A stretch of DNA of 64,000 bases from assembly GCA_947631665.1 (NCBI GenBank), contig CANRMF010000001.1, positions 1-64,000 of the forward strand. The letters are read 5' to 3'. Below are positions 35,529 to 43,437 of the stretch, piece by piece. This DNA comes from an uncultured Lachnospiraceae bacterium. GTDB taxonomy: Bacteria; Bacillota; Clostridia; Lachnospirales; Lachnospiraceae. The first letter of the stretch is position 1. Every line of letters begins with the position of its first letter. The notes under the pieces are model-generated. The model was not told the origin of the DNA, made no database searches, and saw nothing but the letters and a program-made list of their open reading frames with translations. The position numbers and the translations under genes are program-made.

Positions 35529-36146
35529 CTAGAAAACCATACGACGGTAAAGAGAACGTACTTTGCCGACAATCGTACAATCATCAACAATAATCGGATC
35601 CATATTGTCATTTTCCGGTTGAAGCCGGATATAGCCGTCTTCTTTATAAAATCTTTTTACTGTAACGGAATCTTCGATTAAAGCCACAACAACGTCGCCG
35701 TTTCGCGCTGTCGATGTCTTTTCCACAATCAGATAATCGCCTTCAAAGAAACCGATATTGATCATGCTGTCACCATGCACTTTTAAAATGAATGTTTCGG
35801 CGTTTGGCACAAACTCTGCAGGAAGGGAGAAGTAGTCCTCAATATTTTCCACTGCGAGAAGCGGTTCACCGGCGGCAACCCGTCCGACAATCGGAATATT
35901 TACCATTTCCCTTCTTGAAAGCCCAAACTCGTCATCAATAATTTCAATCGCGCGAGGCTTCGTCGCATCTCTCCGGATATATCCGTTTTCCTCTAACGTA
36001 TTCAAATGAGAGTGGACGGAAGAAGTAGATTTCAAGCCAACCTTTTCGCAGATTTCGCGAACGGTAGGCGGATAACCTTTTGATAAAATTTCTTTTTTTA
36101 TATAATCTAAAATCTGTTGCTGCTTTGCTGTGATTTTTCCCGCCAT
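35529..36146 (-). CDS. lexA: LexA SOS repressor
   Basis: A 205-residue LexA. The N-terminal winged helix-turn-helix (about residues 1-65: [20 protein letters not shown]) binds SOS boxes; the C-terminal S24 domain self-cleaves with RecA. The cleavage Ala-Gly is in RVAAGEP (about 91), the nucleophile Ser in VHGDSMIN (about 127) and the Lys in [10 protein letters not shown] (about 163). Three LexA-type boxes and its own -35/-10 lie upstream, shared with a divergent YneA-like gene. GGAGG precedes the ATG on the minus strand. Confidence 0.97.
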   Translation of the reverse strand: MAGKITAKQQQILDYIKKEILSKGYPPTVREICEKVGLKSTSSVHSHLNTLEENGYIRRDATKPRAIEIIDDEFGLSRREMVNIPIVGRVAAGEPLLAVENIEDYFSLPAEFVPNAETFILKVHGDSMINIGFFEGDYLIVEKTSTARNGDVVVALIEDSVTVKRFYKEDGYIRLQPENDNMDPIIVDDCTIVGKVRSLYRRMVF

Positions 36147-36198
36147 AAAAAACCTCCATTCATATCAGTGTACCAATTAACGTACTTTAATTATGTTA

Positions 36199-36227
36199 AT
36201 CTTATCACAGATGAAAAAAAGTTTCAA
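36199..36227 (-). promoter_or_regulatory. lexA promoter
   Basis: On the minus strand TTGAAA (36222-36227) and TAAGAT (36199-36204) with a 17-base spacer, about 55 bp upstream of the lexA start. The nearest SOS box is just upstream of its -35. Confidence 0.75.
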
Positions 36228-36235
36228 CAGGAAAT

Positions 36236-36314
36236 CGAACAAATATTCGAAAAAACTGTTGACAAACATTTGTTCGGGTGCTAAGATAAAAATACAAAAA
36301 ACGAACAGATGTTC
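36236..36314. promoter_or_regulatory. Three LexA (SOS) boxes in the lexA-yneA intergenic region
   Basis: The Firmicutes SOS box is GAAC-N4-GTTC. A perfect copy GAACAGATGTTC lies at 36303-36314, and one-mismatch copies lie at 36236-36249 (CGAACAAATATTCG) and 36264-36275 (AAACATTTGTTC). They span both divergent promoters, so LexA should repress itself and the YneA-like gene. Confidence 0.88.
36259..36287 (+). promoter_or_regulatory. Promoter of the yneA-like gene
   Basis: TTGACA at 36259-36264 and TAAGAT at 36282-36287 with a 17-base spacer. One SOS box overlaps the -35 and spacer, a second lies just after the start site, giving tight LexA control. Confidence 0.82.
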
Positions 36315-36341
36315 ACATCATATTTTTATGGAGGTGTTCTT

Positions 36342-36641
36342 ATGAATAAAAGATTTTTTTACACAGGCAGTTTTGTTTTATTATTAGCTTTTGCGGTTTT
36401 ATCCGCTGTTTATCTTACAAACGTAGAGGCGGGCGATGAGAGAGTCGCTACGCAGAAAGCGTATATCAGTTATGAAATCAAAGCCGGTGACACGTTATTT
36501 TCCATTGCAGAGGAAAATACGGCAAACAGCGGGATTTCCATTGACGATTATATTGATGAAGTAAAAGTAAATAATCAGTTGTCTTCTGACAAAATCATCG
36601 TAGGGAAAAAATTGATTATTGCTACATATTCTTATGAATAA
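36342..36641 (+). CDS. YneA-like LysM protein, SOS-induced division inhibitor
   Basis: A 99-residue protein with one N-terminal membrane segment (about residues 6-28) and a C-terminal LysM domain (about 48-95: YEIKAGDTLFSIAEEN ... SSDKIIVGKKLII). This architecture and the divergent position next to lexA match Bacillus YneA, which delays septation during SOS. Sequence identity to YneA is not claimed; the role is inferred from layout and LexA boxes. GGAGGTG at 36330-36336 precedes the ATG at 36342; an in-frame ATG at 36309 is inside the operator. Confidence 0.8.
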   Translation: MNKRFFYTGSFVLLLAFAVLSAVYLTNVEAGDERVATQKAYISYEIKAGDTLFSIAEENTANSGISIDDYIDEVKVNNQLSSDKIIVGKKLIIATYSYE

Positions 36642-36765
36642 AAACGATACCCGCAAAACGTCTGAAAAGACTTTTAACGTCTGAAAAAACTTCTGACAAA
36701 AAAATTGACAAAATAAAATCATCGCAGGGAAAATAGCGAATGAGAAACTATCGAATTGATTACAA

Positions 36766-36803
36766 AAAGGGGCCTCCAACCTTATGGAAGTCCCTTTTTT
36801 GCA
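36766..36803. terminator. Bidirectional terminator between the yneA-like and recombinase genes
   Basis: AAAGGGGCCTCCA pairs with TGGAAGTCCCTTT (G-U pairs at two places), with A and T runs on both sides, so it can act for both converging transcripts. The rest of the 36642-36851 gap holds nothing else that I recognise. Confidence 0.7.
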
Positions 36804-36851
36804 AAAATAAACTGAATTGATAAAAATAGAACTGAATTTGATGCGAGATTT

Positions 36852-37910
36852 TTATTCACTTCTTAATTTCACTGCGTTTCTCGCTTTCCGGCGCCGTTCA
36901 TCTTCAATGGCGGCGTAATGTTTCTTTGTCGTATTGACGTCTTTATGTCCTAAGACGTCTGCGACCAGATAAATATCGCCGGTTTCTTTATAAAGAGATG
37001 TGCCGTATGTACTCCGTAGTTTATGTGGCGTAATTTTCTTCAAATTGGTTACCAGTGAAGCGTATTTTTTTACGAGGTTTTCCACTGCGCGGACGCCAAT
37101 CCGTTTTTTCTGCAATGATAGAAAGAGCGCATTTTCATGTCCGCTCACCGGAACGATTTGTTTGCGCTCCTCAATATAATTTAAAAGCGCTTTCTCGACC
37201 TCGTCGCCGAAGTATACGACAGTTTCATAACCGCCTTTCCGACGAATTTTAATTCCGGAATTTTTAAAATCAATATCATTGATATCAATTCCCACACACT
37301 CCGATACACGAATTCCGGTACCAAGCAGTAGTGTGAGCAGCGCTAAATCCCTCGTCTTTGTTTTCCCATGAAATTTCTGCTGGGATTTTGTCAGTTTGTC
37401 TCCCAGTTCGACCTCGTCTAGCAGCGTGCTGACTTCATCGGTGTCGAGCCGGACAATTTCTTTCTGATGTAATTTTGGCATATCCACAATCGATGCCGGA
37501 TTATTTTGAATTTTTTCTTTTTTATAAAAATATTTATATAACGTGCGAAGACACGCCAGTTTGCGCATAATTCCGCGCTCTTTGTTGGTGTGCTCCCTAC
37601 CGTCTTCAGTGACGTAGTATTTCAGATACTCCAGATATTCTTCAATGTCTGTCGCGGTAATCTGATCCAATACGGAAAGAGGGAAATCGCGGATTTCTAA
37701 TTTGTTTAATTCGGGATTATTTTCATGCAGATAGTGGAAGAAGACGACTAAATCGTATCCGTAAGCGATTCTTGTCCGCGAAGAAGTCACAGGCTCGATT
37801 CCGCGGAAAAATTCGCCACAGAATTTTGGAAGCTGTGATTGGAGTTCGCGAAGCTTCATTTCATTATTGATATTGACCTGATCATGATAATTTCTTGACT
37901 GTGAAGCCAT
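36852..37910 (-). CDS. Tyrosine recombinase, XerS-like
   Basis: A 352-residue tyrosine recombinase. The N-terminal core-binding domain includes LEIRDFPLSVLDQITATDIE; the catalytic domain has LLGTGIRVSECVG (first Arg, about residue 203), the Lys hairpin IKIRRKGGYETVV, HKLRSTYGTSLY (His-x-x-Arg, about 294-305) and LGHKDVNTTKKHY with the nucleophile Tyr (about 323-335). Overall length and the FPLSVLDQ-type region look closer to streptococcal XerS, which resolves chromosome dimers alone, than to XerC/D of about 300 residues. No phage or element genes adjoin it. It sits 1.4 kb from the palindrome array. The XerS link is my inference from remembered family patterns. Confidence 0.8.
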   Translation of the reverse strand: MASQSRNYHDQVNINNEMKLRELQSQLPKFCGEFFRGIEPVTSSRTRIAYGYDLVVFFHYLHENNPELNKLEIRDFPLSVLDQITATDIEEYLEYLKYYVTEDGREHTNKERGIMRKLACLRTLYKYFYKKEKIQNNPASIVDMPKLHQKEIVRLDTDEVSTLLDEVELGDKLTKSQQKFHGKTKTRDLALLTLLLGTGIRVSECVGIDINDIDFKNSGIKIRRKGGYETVVYFGDEVEKALLNYIEERKQIVPVSGHENALFLSLQKKRIGVRAVENLVKKYASLVTNLKKITPHKLRSTYGTSLYKETGDIYLVADVLGHKDVNTTKKHYAAIEDERRRKARNAVKLRSE

Positions 37911-37911
37911 T

Positions 37912-38613
37912 TTAAAACCCTCCCCGAAGTATCGCCGTAAAGAAGCGTTTTTTACAGCCCGGATTTTCCCGATTCAATGTGCGAATCAGATTTTTGACAT
38001 ATTCACGTTTTGTGCGTCCGTCCACCGGACATGGATTTTTTGCAATCGGAAGCTCGTACTTGTTGGAAAATCCGATGACGTCAGCCTCCGGAACATACAT
38101 CATCGGCCGGATAACCGTCAATTCTGTCCGGTCTAAATAGGTGACCGGTGAAAAGCAGTAGAAGCGCCCCTCGTAAATCAGAGACAAAAATGCCGTTTCA
38201 ATCATATCGTCGCGGTGGTGCGCGTACGCAATTTTATTGCAGCCGATTTTTTTGGCATATTCATTTAAAGCGCCCTTACGCATTTTTGCGCAGAGAGAAC
38301 AGGGATTGCTTTCTTTGCGCTCATTAAATACGATTTCAGCAATATTGGTTTCAATAATGTGATAGGGAATGTCAAACTGACTGCAAAACTGCTTAATTTG
38401 TTCAAAATCCTGTATTCCAAACCCCAAATCGACCGTCAGGGCTGTGAGTTCAAATTTTTCCGGATAAAAGCGCTGCAACCCATGTAACGCATAGAGTAAT
38501 GTCAGGCTGTCCTTGCCACCGGAAATGCCGACTGCAATTTTGTCACCGGACGTTATCATATCATAATCCGAAACGGCGCGGCGTACATAACTGAATAATT
38601 TTTGAGCTTTCAT
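37912..38613 (-). CDS. TtcA-like tRNA 2-thiolation PP-loop ATPase
   Basis: A 233-residue PP-loop protein with the ATP motif VGISGGKDSLTLLY (about residues 27-40) and a PCSLCAKMRKGALN pair of cysteines (about 110-123), as in TtcA, which makes 2-thiocytidine-32 in tRNA with an iron-sulphur cluster. The C-terminal CPVDGRTKREYVKNLI is also family-like. TtcA versus a related thiolation enzyme cannot be settled by eye. The stop of this gene lies one base from the recombinase start. Confidence 0.85.
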   Translation of the reverse strand: MKAQKLFSYVRRAVSDYDMITSGDKIAVGISGGKDSLTLLYALHGLQRFYPEKFELTALTVDLGFGIQDFEQIKQFCSQFDIPYHIIETNIAEIVFNERKESNPCSLCAKMRKGALNEYAKKIGCNKIAYAHHRDDMIETAFLSLIYEGRFYCFSPVTYLDRTELTVIRPMMYVPEADVIGFSNKYELPIAKNPCPVDGRTKREYVKNLIRTLNRENPGCKKRFFTAILRGGF

Positions 38614-38805
38614 AGTTAATCTCCAATACGTTCATAGTTCATTCTAATATAATTCTAATTCATCCTAATATCATTCTAATATGTGAGAAGTAGTCCGATT
38701 GAAAAAGAATACTTAAATTTATTATAATCCAACTATTCGCAAAAGACAAGTTTAACGAATAAAAAAATAACGAAAATATAGCAGATATAGGCTTTATCAA
38801 CTTTA
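38614..38805. repeat. AT-rich gap with imperfect CTAAT direct repeats
   Basis: Between ttcA-like and rluD is a 192-bp AT-rich gap. At about 38634-38682 the string ATTCTAAT/ATCCTAAT recurs four times at roughly 12-13 bp intervals. No gene or clear hairpin is visible. Confidence 0.6.
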
Positions 38806-39717
38806 TCAATCAAATATTTCCAATAAATGCTTCATATACTCCGGAACCGGCGCCTCAAATTCCATATATTCTTTTGTCGTCGGGTGAATAAATCCGATTG
38901 TCTTTGCATGAAGACATTGTCCCTGCAGTTTTAATTTTGAACGGTGATGATTATAAAGTTCATCTCCTAATAACGGATAATTCAGATGCGCCATATGTAC
39001 ACGAATCTGATGCGTCCGTCCGGTTTCCAGCTGAAACTGCGCATAGGTGTATTTTTGAAATCTCTGAAGCACTTTATAATGTGTGACCGCAGATTTTCCG
39101 TTTTTTGTATTTACAGCCATTTCCTTGCGGTTTACGGGGTGACGGCCAATCGGCGCGTCAATGATGCCGGAATCGTCTTTGATGACGCCCTCTGTAATAC
39201 CGACATATTTACGCGTAATGGAGTGAACTTTTAACTGTTCTGCAATAAAATTATGGCTGAAATCGTTTTTACAAACAATCAGGGCGCCGGTCGTATCTTT
39301 GTCAATCCGATGGACAATTCCCGGACGCAAAACGCCGTTGATGTTGGAAAGATGGTTTTTACAATGCTCCATCAAACCGTTTACCAGCGTGCCGGTATAA
39401 TGTCCGGGCGCCGGGTGGACGACAAGATTTTTCGGTTTATTGATAATTAAAACATCATCGTCCTCATATAAAATGTCCAAATCCATTTTTTCCGGCACAA
39501 TATCTGCGGTAACCGGTTCGGGAATACTTACGTCAATCCTGTCATTTTCCTGAACTTTATAACTGGCTTTGACAGGTGTGTTGTTGACCAGAATTTCTTC
39601 ATCTTTTAATAACTTTTGTATCGATGCCCTTGATGAATCCGGCATCAGCATACTTAAATACCGGTCAATCCGGATATCCTGTAAGTCCGAATCTACGATA
39701 AAGTAATGATTGTCCAT
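38806..39717 (-). CDS. rluD: RluD-type 23S rRNA pseudouridine synthase
   Basis: A 303-residue RluA-family enzyme with an N-terminal S4 domain (about residues 14-70, RIDRYLSMLMPDSSRASIQ) and the catalytic motif HRIDKDTTGALIVCKND (about 136-152). GRTHQIRVHMAHLNYPLLGD is intact. Its place just after lspA is the classic lspA-rluD pair of Firmicutes, which supports RluD (pseudouridines in helix 69). Confidence 0.92.
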   Translation of the reverse strand: MDNHYFIVDSDLQDIRIDRYLSMLMPDSSRASIQKLLKDEEILVNNTPVKASYKVQENDRIDVSIPEPVTADIVPEKMDLDILYEDDDVLIINKPKNLVVHPAPGHYTGTLVNGLMEHCKNHLSNINGVLRPGIVHRIDKDTTGALIVCKNDFSHNFIAEQLKVHSITRKYVGITEGVIKDDSGIIDAPIGRHPVNRKEMAVNTKNGKSAVTHYKVLQRFQKYTYAQFQLETGRTHQIRVHMAHLNYPLLGDELYNHHRSKLKLQGQCLHAKTIGFIHPTTKEYMEFEAPVPEYMKHLLEIFD

Positions 39718-39726
39718 ATAAAACCT

Positions 39727-40284
39727 CTATTTCGTGTTTTTAGGCGTCTTTACGGTAAAAATCATCTGAAATTCATTTTCCCGAAATCCAAACAGACATA
39801 AAACGGCAATTAAAATACAGGAAAATGAAACATACATATCCGCAACATTAAAAATAGGAAAATCAATAAAGTCAAGGGCGATAAAATCAATTACGGAGCC
39901 ATAACAGACGCGGTCAATTCCATTTCCCAAAGCCCCTGCCACCACAAGACAGAGAAAATATCGGAGTACGATAAACTTCCTTGTGTTTTGAAACGTTTTT
40001 GATAAGAGCACACGCTCAATATTTCTGATAAAAAACAGTATGATGAGTAAAATCAGCGATGAAAAAATAATAAGAAATGTCGTATTTCCAGATAAAATTC
40101 CCCATGCTGCTCCACTGTTTCCGCCTTCAAGATATCTGAGTGAAATAACGTTTTTGATAAGGGAAACGCCGTCTTTGTTCCCTGCAAGATATGTTTTTGC
40201 AAGATATTTTGTCCATTGATCCAAAAAAATGAAAAATATGATAAACAGGCCGATTTTTATATAATCTTTTCTGCCTTTTGTCAT
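39727..40284 (-). CDS. lspA: Lipoprotein signal peptidase (SPase II)
   Basis: A 185-residue membrane aspartyl protease that cuts lipoprotein signal peptides. Four membrane helices are visible; the catalytic Asp pair lies in GNGIDRVCYG and FNVADMYVS. EGGNSGAAWGIL is the usual early conserved loop. Reading is open to 40326, but ATG 40284 has AAGGAG about nine bases upstream and starts right after aroB, so I use it. The solute-binding lipoprotein at 19325 would be a client. Confidence 0.93.
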   Translation of the reverse strand: MTKGRKDYIKIGLFIIFFIFLDQWTKYLAKTYLAGNKDGVSLIKNVISLRYLEGGNSGAAWGILSGNTTFLIIFSSLILLIILFFIRNIERVLLSKTFQNTRKFIVLRYFLCLVVAGALGNGIDRVCYGSVIDFIALDFIDFPIFNVADMYVSFSCILIAVLCLFGFRENEFQMIFTVKTPKNTK

Positions 40285-40300
40285 GTTTCGATACTCCTTA

Positions 40301-41410
40301 TTATCTGATGATGCTTTCTGCAGCATACAATAAATCTTTTTCGGTTACGGTTTTGCAGATGCGCGCCTCGCCGATACGGTTCAAAAGAATAAATTTAATT
40401 TTTCCGGCTTCCATTTTTTTATCGTTGAACGTTGTCGTCACGACTTCATTCGGCTCCAGACCGTCGGTGGAAACCGGCAGATGAAACGCTTTCAGGATAT
40501 TGAGAATTTTATCAAAGTCCTCCCCGGTCATCAGGTTCATCTGTTTTTGAAGCGATGCGGCTGCGGCGATGCCCAATGCGACACATTCGCCATGAAGCAG
40601 CGTAAAGTTTTTTAATTTTTCCACCGCGTGGCCAATCGTGTGTCCGTAATTTAAAATGGCGCGCTCTCCCAACTCTTTTGGATCCTTTTCAACAACATTA
40701 CGCTTGATTTGGCAATTCACATAGAGCATTTCTTTCAGTGTTTGAAAATCACGCGCAAAAATCTTATCCTTTTTTTCCAAGAGCCAGTCAAAATACTCCG
40801 CGTCTTTAATCAGACCATGTTTAATAACTTCGCCCATGCCGGAAAGATATTCCCGCTCCGGAAGACTGGACAGCGTGTTGATATTCATGTAAACCAGTTT
40901 TGGCATATAGAAAGCGCCAACCATATTTTTAAACGCATGGAAATCAACACCGGTTTTTCCGCCGATGCTGGAATCTACCTGTGAAATCAGCGATGTTGGA
41001 AGCTGTATGAAATCAATCCCTCTCAGATAAGTTGCTGCGGCAAATCCGGTAATATCGCCGACAACTCCTCCGCCGAGCGCAAGCAGTAAGTCCTTGCGGT
41101 CAAACTGATTTTTAATTAAAGTTTCATAGATTCCGTTGACGGTATCAAGATTTTTATGTTCTTCTCCGGCCTCAAACACATGGGTGACGAGCAGCCGGCA
41201 TTTGTCTTTTAACAGGTTTTCGAGCGTATCCGCATAAATTGGAGCGACGTTGCTTTCCGATACAATGCAGATTTTTCTGTCGGCAATATGGAACTTTGCG
41301 AGTTCGTCCGGCAGCGATGCAAAGGAATCCGAAAGAAAAATGTCGTAACAGGGTTTATTTTCGTATCTGACCAAAATCCGGTCTGATTGGTTTTTTAATG
41401 CGTTAATCAT
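40301..41410 (-). CDS. aroB: 3-dehydroquinate synthase
   Basis: A 369-residue NAD- and metal-dependent enzyme of the shikimate pathway. GEEHKNLDTVNGIYETL, LALGGGVVGDITGFAAATYL, QVDSSIGGKTGVD, GMGEVIKHG and the metal-binding GHTIGHAVEK/HGECVALG are all present. The rest of the shikimate genes are not in this window. It occupies the interval between ylmH and lspA where divIVA and ileS often lie in Firmicutes. Confidence 0.96.
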   Translation of the reverse strand: MINALKNQSDRILVRYENKPCYDIFLSDSFASLPDELAKFHIADRKICIVSESNVAPIYADTLENLLKDKCRLLVTHVFEAGEEHKNLDTVNGIYETLIKNQFDRKDLLLALGGGVVGDITGFAAATYLRGIDFIQLPTSLISQVDSSIGGKTGVDFHAFKNMVGAFYMPKLVYMNINTLSSLPEREYLSGMGEVIKHGLIKDAEYFDWLLEKKDKIFARDFQTLKEMLYVNCQIKRNVVEKDPKELGERAILNYGHTIGHAVEKLKNFTLLHGECVALGIAAAASLQKQMNLMTGEDFDKILNILKAFHLPVSTDGLEPNEVVTTTFNDKKMEAGKIKFILLNRIGEARICKTVTEKDLLYAAESIIR

Positions 41411-41427
41411 TGTATCTGTATCCCTCC

Positions 41428-42183
41428 TTAAATATAGCGCTTTACGGAAACCAGATTGCGCCCTTTTTTCGTCGTTTTTAAGAGACTTTCATAAACAAAT
41501 CTGCCCTTTCCGCGCACAGAGATAATATCGCCCGTTTTCGGCGTATATCCGTTTGATGTAATCAGCTTTCCGTTGACAAAAACCTTTCCGGCCTCAATAT
41601 ACGAAATAATACTGCTCCGCGAAGTGGAAAAAGCTGTCGCAATCAGGCTGTCAAGGCGGATATTGCCAATCGTCCCCTGAATTGTCCGAAATTCGGGAGT
41701 AATTTGCTCGGTCGGTTCTCCGCTGTACGAACATTGAATCAGCGTATGCCTGATTTTACTCAGATTTTCGAGAATGTAAGGGGCGATTTCGCTGATACAA
41801 AAGACGTAAGCGGTATTATTTTTTACAAAAAGATCGCCAATCTTTGCGCGGGTAATTCCTAAATTTAAAATAGCACCTAAAAAATCTCTATGGGATAAAG
41901 AATCCGCATATTGAGGGCTGATGGGTGCTATTTTTATAATGCTGATCGGTGGTTCCTGCTCATAGTAAACCGTCTGGGGCGCAAATACGGCAAGTTTTCT
42001 CTCAGCATAATCATTACCTCCGGTTAAATGAAAATTAACGGGAGGTAATTCTTTTGAAATATGAAGTAAAATACTTTGCTCGCTGATATTTAAAAAATCC
42101 GAATATGTATAAATATTACGCACATATGAGGTATGCGCCAGTTCCATAAGGCGGTTTTGTAAATAATGTTCTTCTTTATTCAT
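41428..42183 (-). CDS. ylmH: YlmH-type S4-domain RNA-binding protein
   Basis: A 251-residue YlmH. The C-terminal S4 domain (about residues 180-240: IRLDSLIATAFSTSRSSI ... FVNGKLIT) is clear; the N-terminal ~170 residues match the YlmH N-domain layout. YlmH has been linked to rescue of stalled ribosomal subunits in Bacillus. It follows sepF with a 3-base gap in the standard ylm order. Confidence 0.9.
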   Translation of the reverse strand: MNKEEHYLQNRLMELAHTSYVRNIYTYSDFLNISEQSILLHISKELPPVNFHLTGGNDYAERKLAVFAPQTVYYEQEPPISIIKIAPISPQYADSLSHRDFLGAILNLGITRAKIGDLFVKNNTAYVFCISEIAPYILENLSKIRHTLIQCSYSGEPTEQITPEFRTIQGTIGNIRLDSLIATAFSTSRSSIISYIEAGKVFVNGKLITSNGYTPKTGDIISVRGKGRFVYESLLKTTKKGRNLVSVKRYI

Positions 42184-42186
42184 GTT

Positions 42187-42717
42187 CTAAAAATTTCTGC
42201 CATAAGAAAAGTCGTTTGTTTCAGAAAGAATTTCCTGAAAATCTCCGGTAATATCCACAGATCTTGGCGTCACCAGATAAATATACCCGCTGATTTTCTG
42301 CAGATTTCCCTGAATTGCGTAACAGCCGCCGGAAACAGAGTCTACAATCCTCTGCGCCAAATCAAGTTTCATTCCCTCTAAATTTAAAACAACAGCCTTG
42401 CCGTCTAATAAAGTATCAATAATTTCCCTTGTGCTTTCGTAATAGGTAGGCTTTATCACGCAGACCTCCATGTCTGAGCCTCTCATTGGTACTACTTTGC
42501 TGCTTCTGCTTCTAAAACCCTTGTTGGAAGATGCGGCAGTCGTCCTGCTTGGTCTTGCGGCGGCGCTTTCCGTACTCCGCTCCTGTCTTGTTCTGGAAAC
42601 TTTTGGCGTCTCCTCCACTTCTACTTCATCTTCATCATAGTCATCATAATAATCATCGTCGTAATCATCATAATCGACAGTAAAAATATTTTTTACTTTA
42701 TCTGTAAATTTTGACAT
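42187..42717 (-). CDS. sepF: Cell division protein SepF
   Basis: A 176-residue SepF, membrane anchor and bundler of FtsZ. A short amphipathic N-terminus, an acidic Tyr/Asp stretch (about residues 15-30) and a basic linker precede the SepF core (about 80-170): VCVIKPTYYESTREIIDTL, VVLNLEGMKLDLAQRIVD and GCYAIQGNLQKISGYIYL. The acidic Asp/Tyr repeat is longer than usual. Confidence 0.93.
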   Translation of the reverse strand: MSKFTDKVKNIFTVDYDDYDDDYYDDYDEDEVEVEETPKVSRTRQERSTESAAARPSRTTAASSNKGFRSRSSKVVPMRGSDMEVCVIKPTYYESTREIIDTLLDGKAVVLNLEGMKLDLAQRIVDSVSGGCYAIQGNLQKISGYIYLVTPRSVDITGDFQEILSETNDFSYGRNF

Positions 42718-42731
42718 AATCCACTCCTACT

Positions 42732-43424
42732 TTATATATTATAGTTTCGCTCTCCAAAAATACCGGTTCCCACGCGGACAAGCGTTGCGCCTTCTTCGAC
42801 AGCAACCTGATAGTCGCCCGTCATACCCATAGAGAGCACGTCCATGCTTACATTATCAATGTTTTTACTGCTTATGTCAACCGATAATTTCTTCATATTT
42901 CTGAAAAATACGCGATTTGTTTCAGGATTATCGGTATACGGGGCGATTGTCATCAATCCCCGAATACGGATATGCGGAAAAACGGAAATGGAACGGATTA
43001 AATCCTCAGTCTCTCCGGCGGTAATTCCAAATTTGGATTCTTCTTTTGCCATATTGACTTCAATCAGAACATCGGCAGTCAGGTCTTTTTTGGCAAATTC
43101 TTTTTCAATCTGCTCTGCGAGCCTGACAGAGTCCACAGAATGAATCAGACAGGTTTTTCCAACGAGATATTTGACTTTATTTCTCTGAAGATGTCCAATC
43201 ATGTGCCACCGGATATTTTTCGGAAGACAATCATACTTTTCAGCAAGCTCCTGTACTTTATTTTCCCCGTAATCGAGAATGTCAGACTTTAAGGCCTCCT
43301 GAATATCGCTGACCGGTTTGGTTTTGCTGACCGCAATCAGAGTGACTTCCTCAGGGTTTCTCCCAACGCGAAGGCAGGCCTCCGCGATATTTTTCTGTAC
43401 CTGTTTTATATTTTCCAATATCAT
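42732..43424 (-). CDS. yggS: YggS-family PLP homeostasis protein
   Basis: A 230-residue PLP-binding protein of the YggS/YlmE/PROSC family, without catalytic partner, maintaining PLP levels. It has TLIAVSKTKPV with the PLP Lys (about residue 36), WHMIGHLQRNKVKYLVG, and the end GMTGDYQVAVEEGATLVRVG. GGAGGC precedes the ATG at 43424; an upstream in-frame start at 43451 overlaps the neighbouring gene. It begins the yggS-sepF-ylmH run. Confidence 0.93.
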   Translation of the reverse strand: MILENIKQVQKNIAEACLRVGRNPEEVTLIAVSKTKPVSDIQEALKSDILDYGENKVQELAEKYDCLPKNIRWHMIGHLQRNKVKYLVGKTCLIHSVDSVRLAEQIEKEFAKKDLTADVLIEVNMAKEESKFGITAGETEDLIRSISVFPHIRIRGLMTIAPYTDNPETNRVFFRNMKKLSVDISSKNIDNVSMDVLSMGMTGDYQVAVEEGATLVRVGTGIFGERNYNI

Positions 43425-43437
43425 AATTCTGCCTCCA

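Noticed and set aside
36852..37910. Integrase of a prophage or integrative element
   Set aside because: Neighbours are housekeeping genes; no excisionase, relaxase or structural phage genes, and no att-like repeats nearby.
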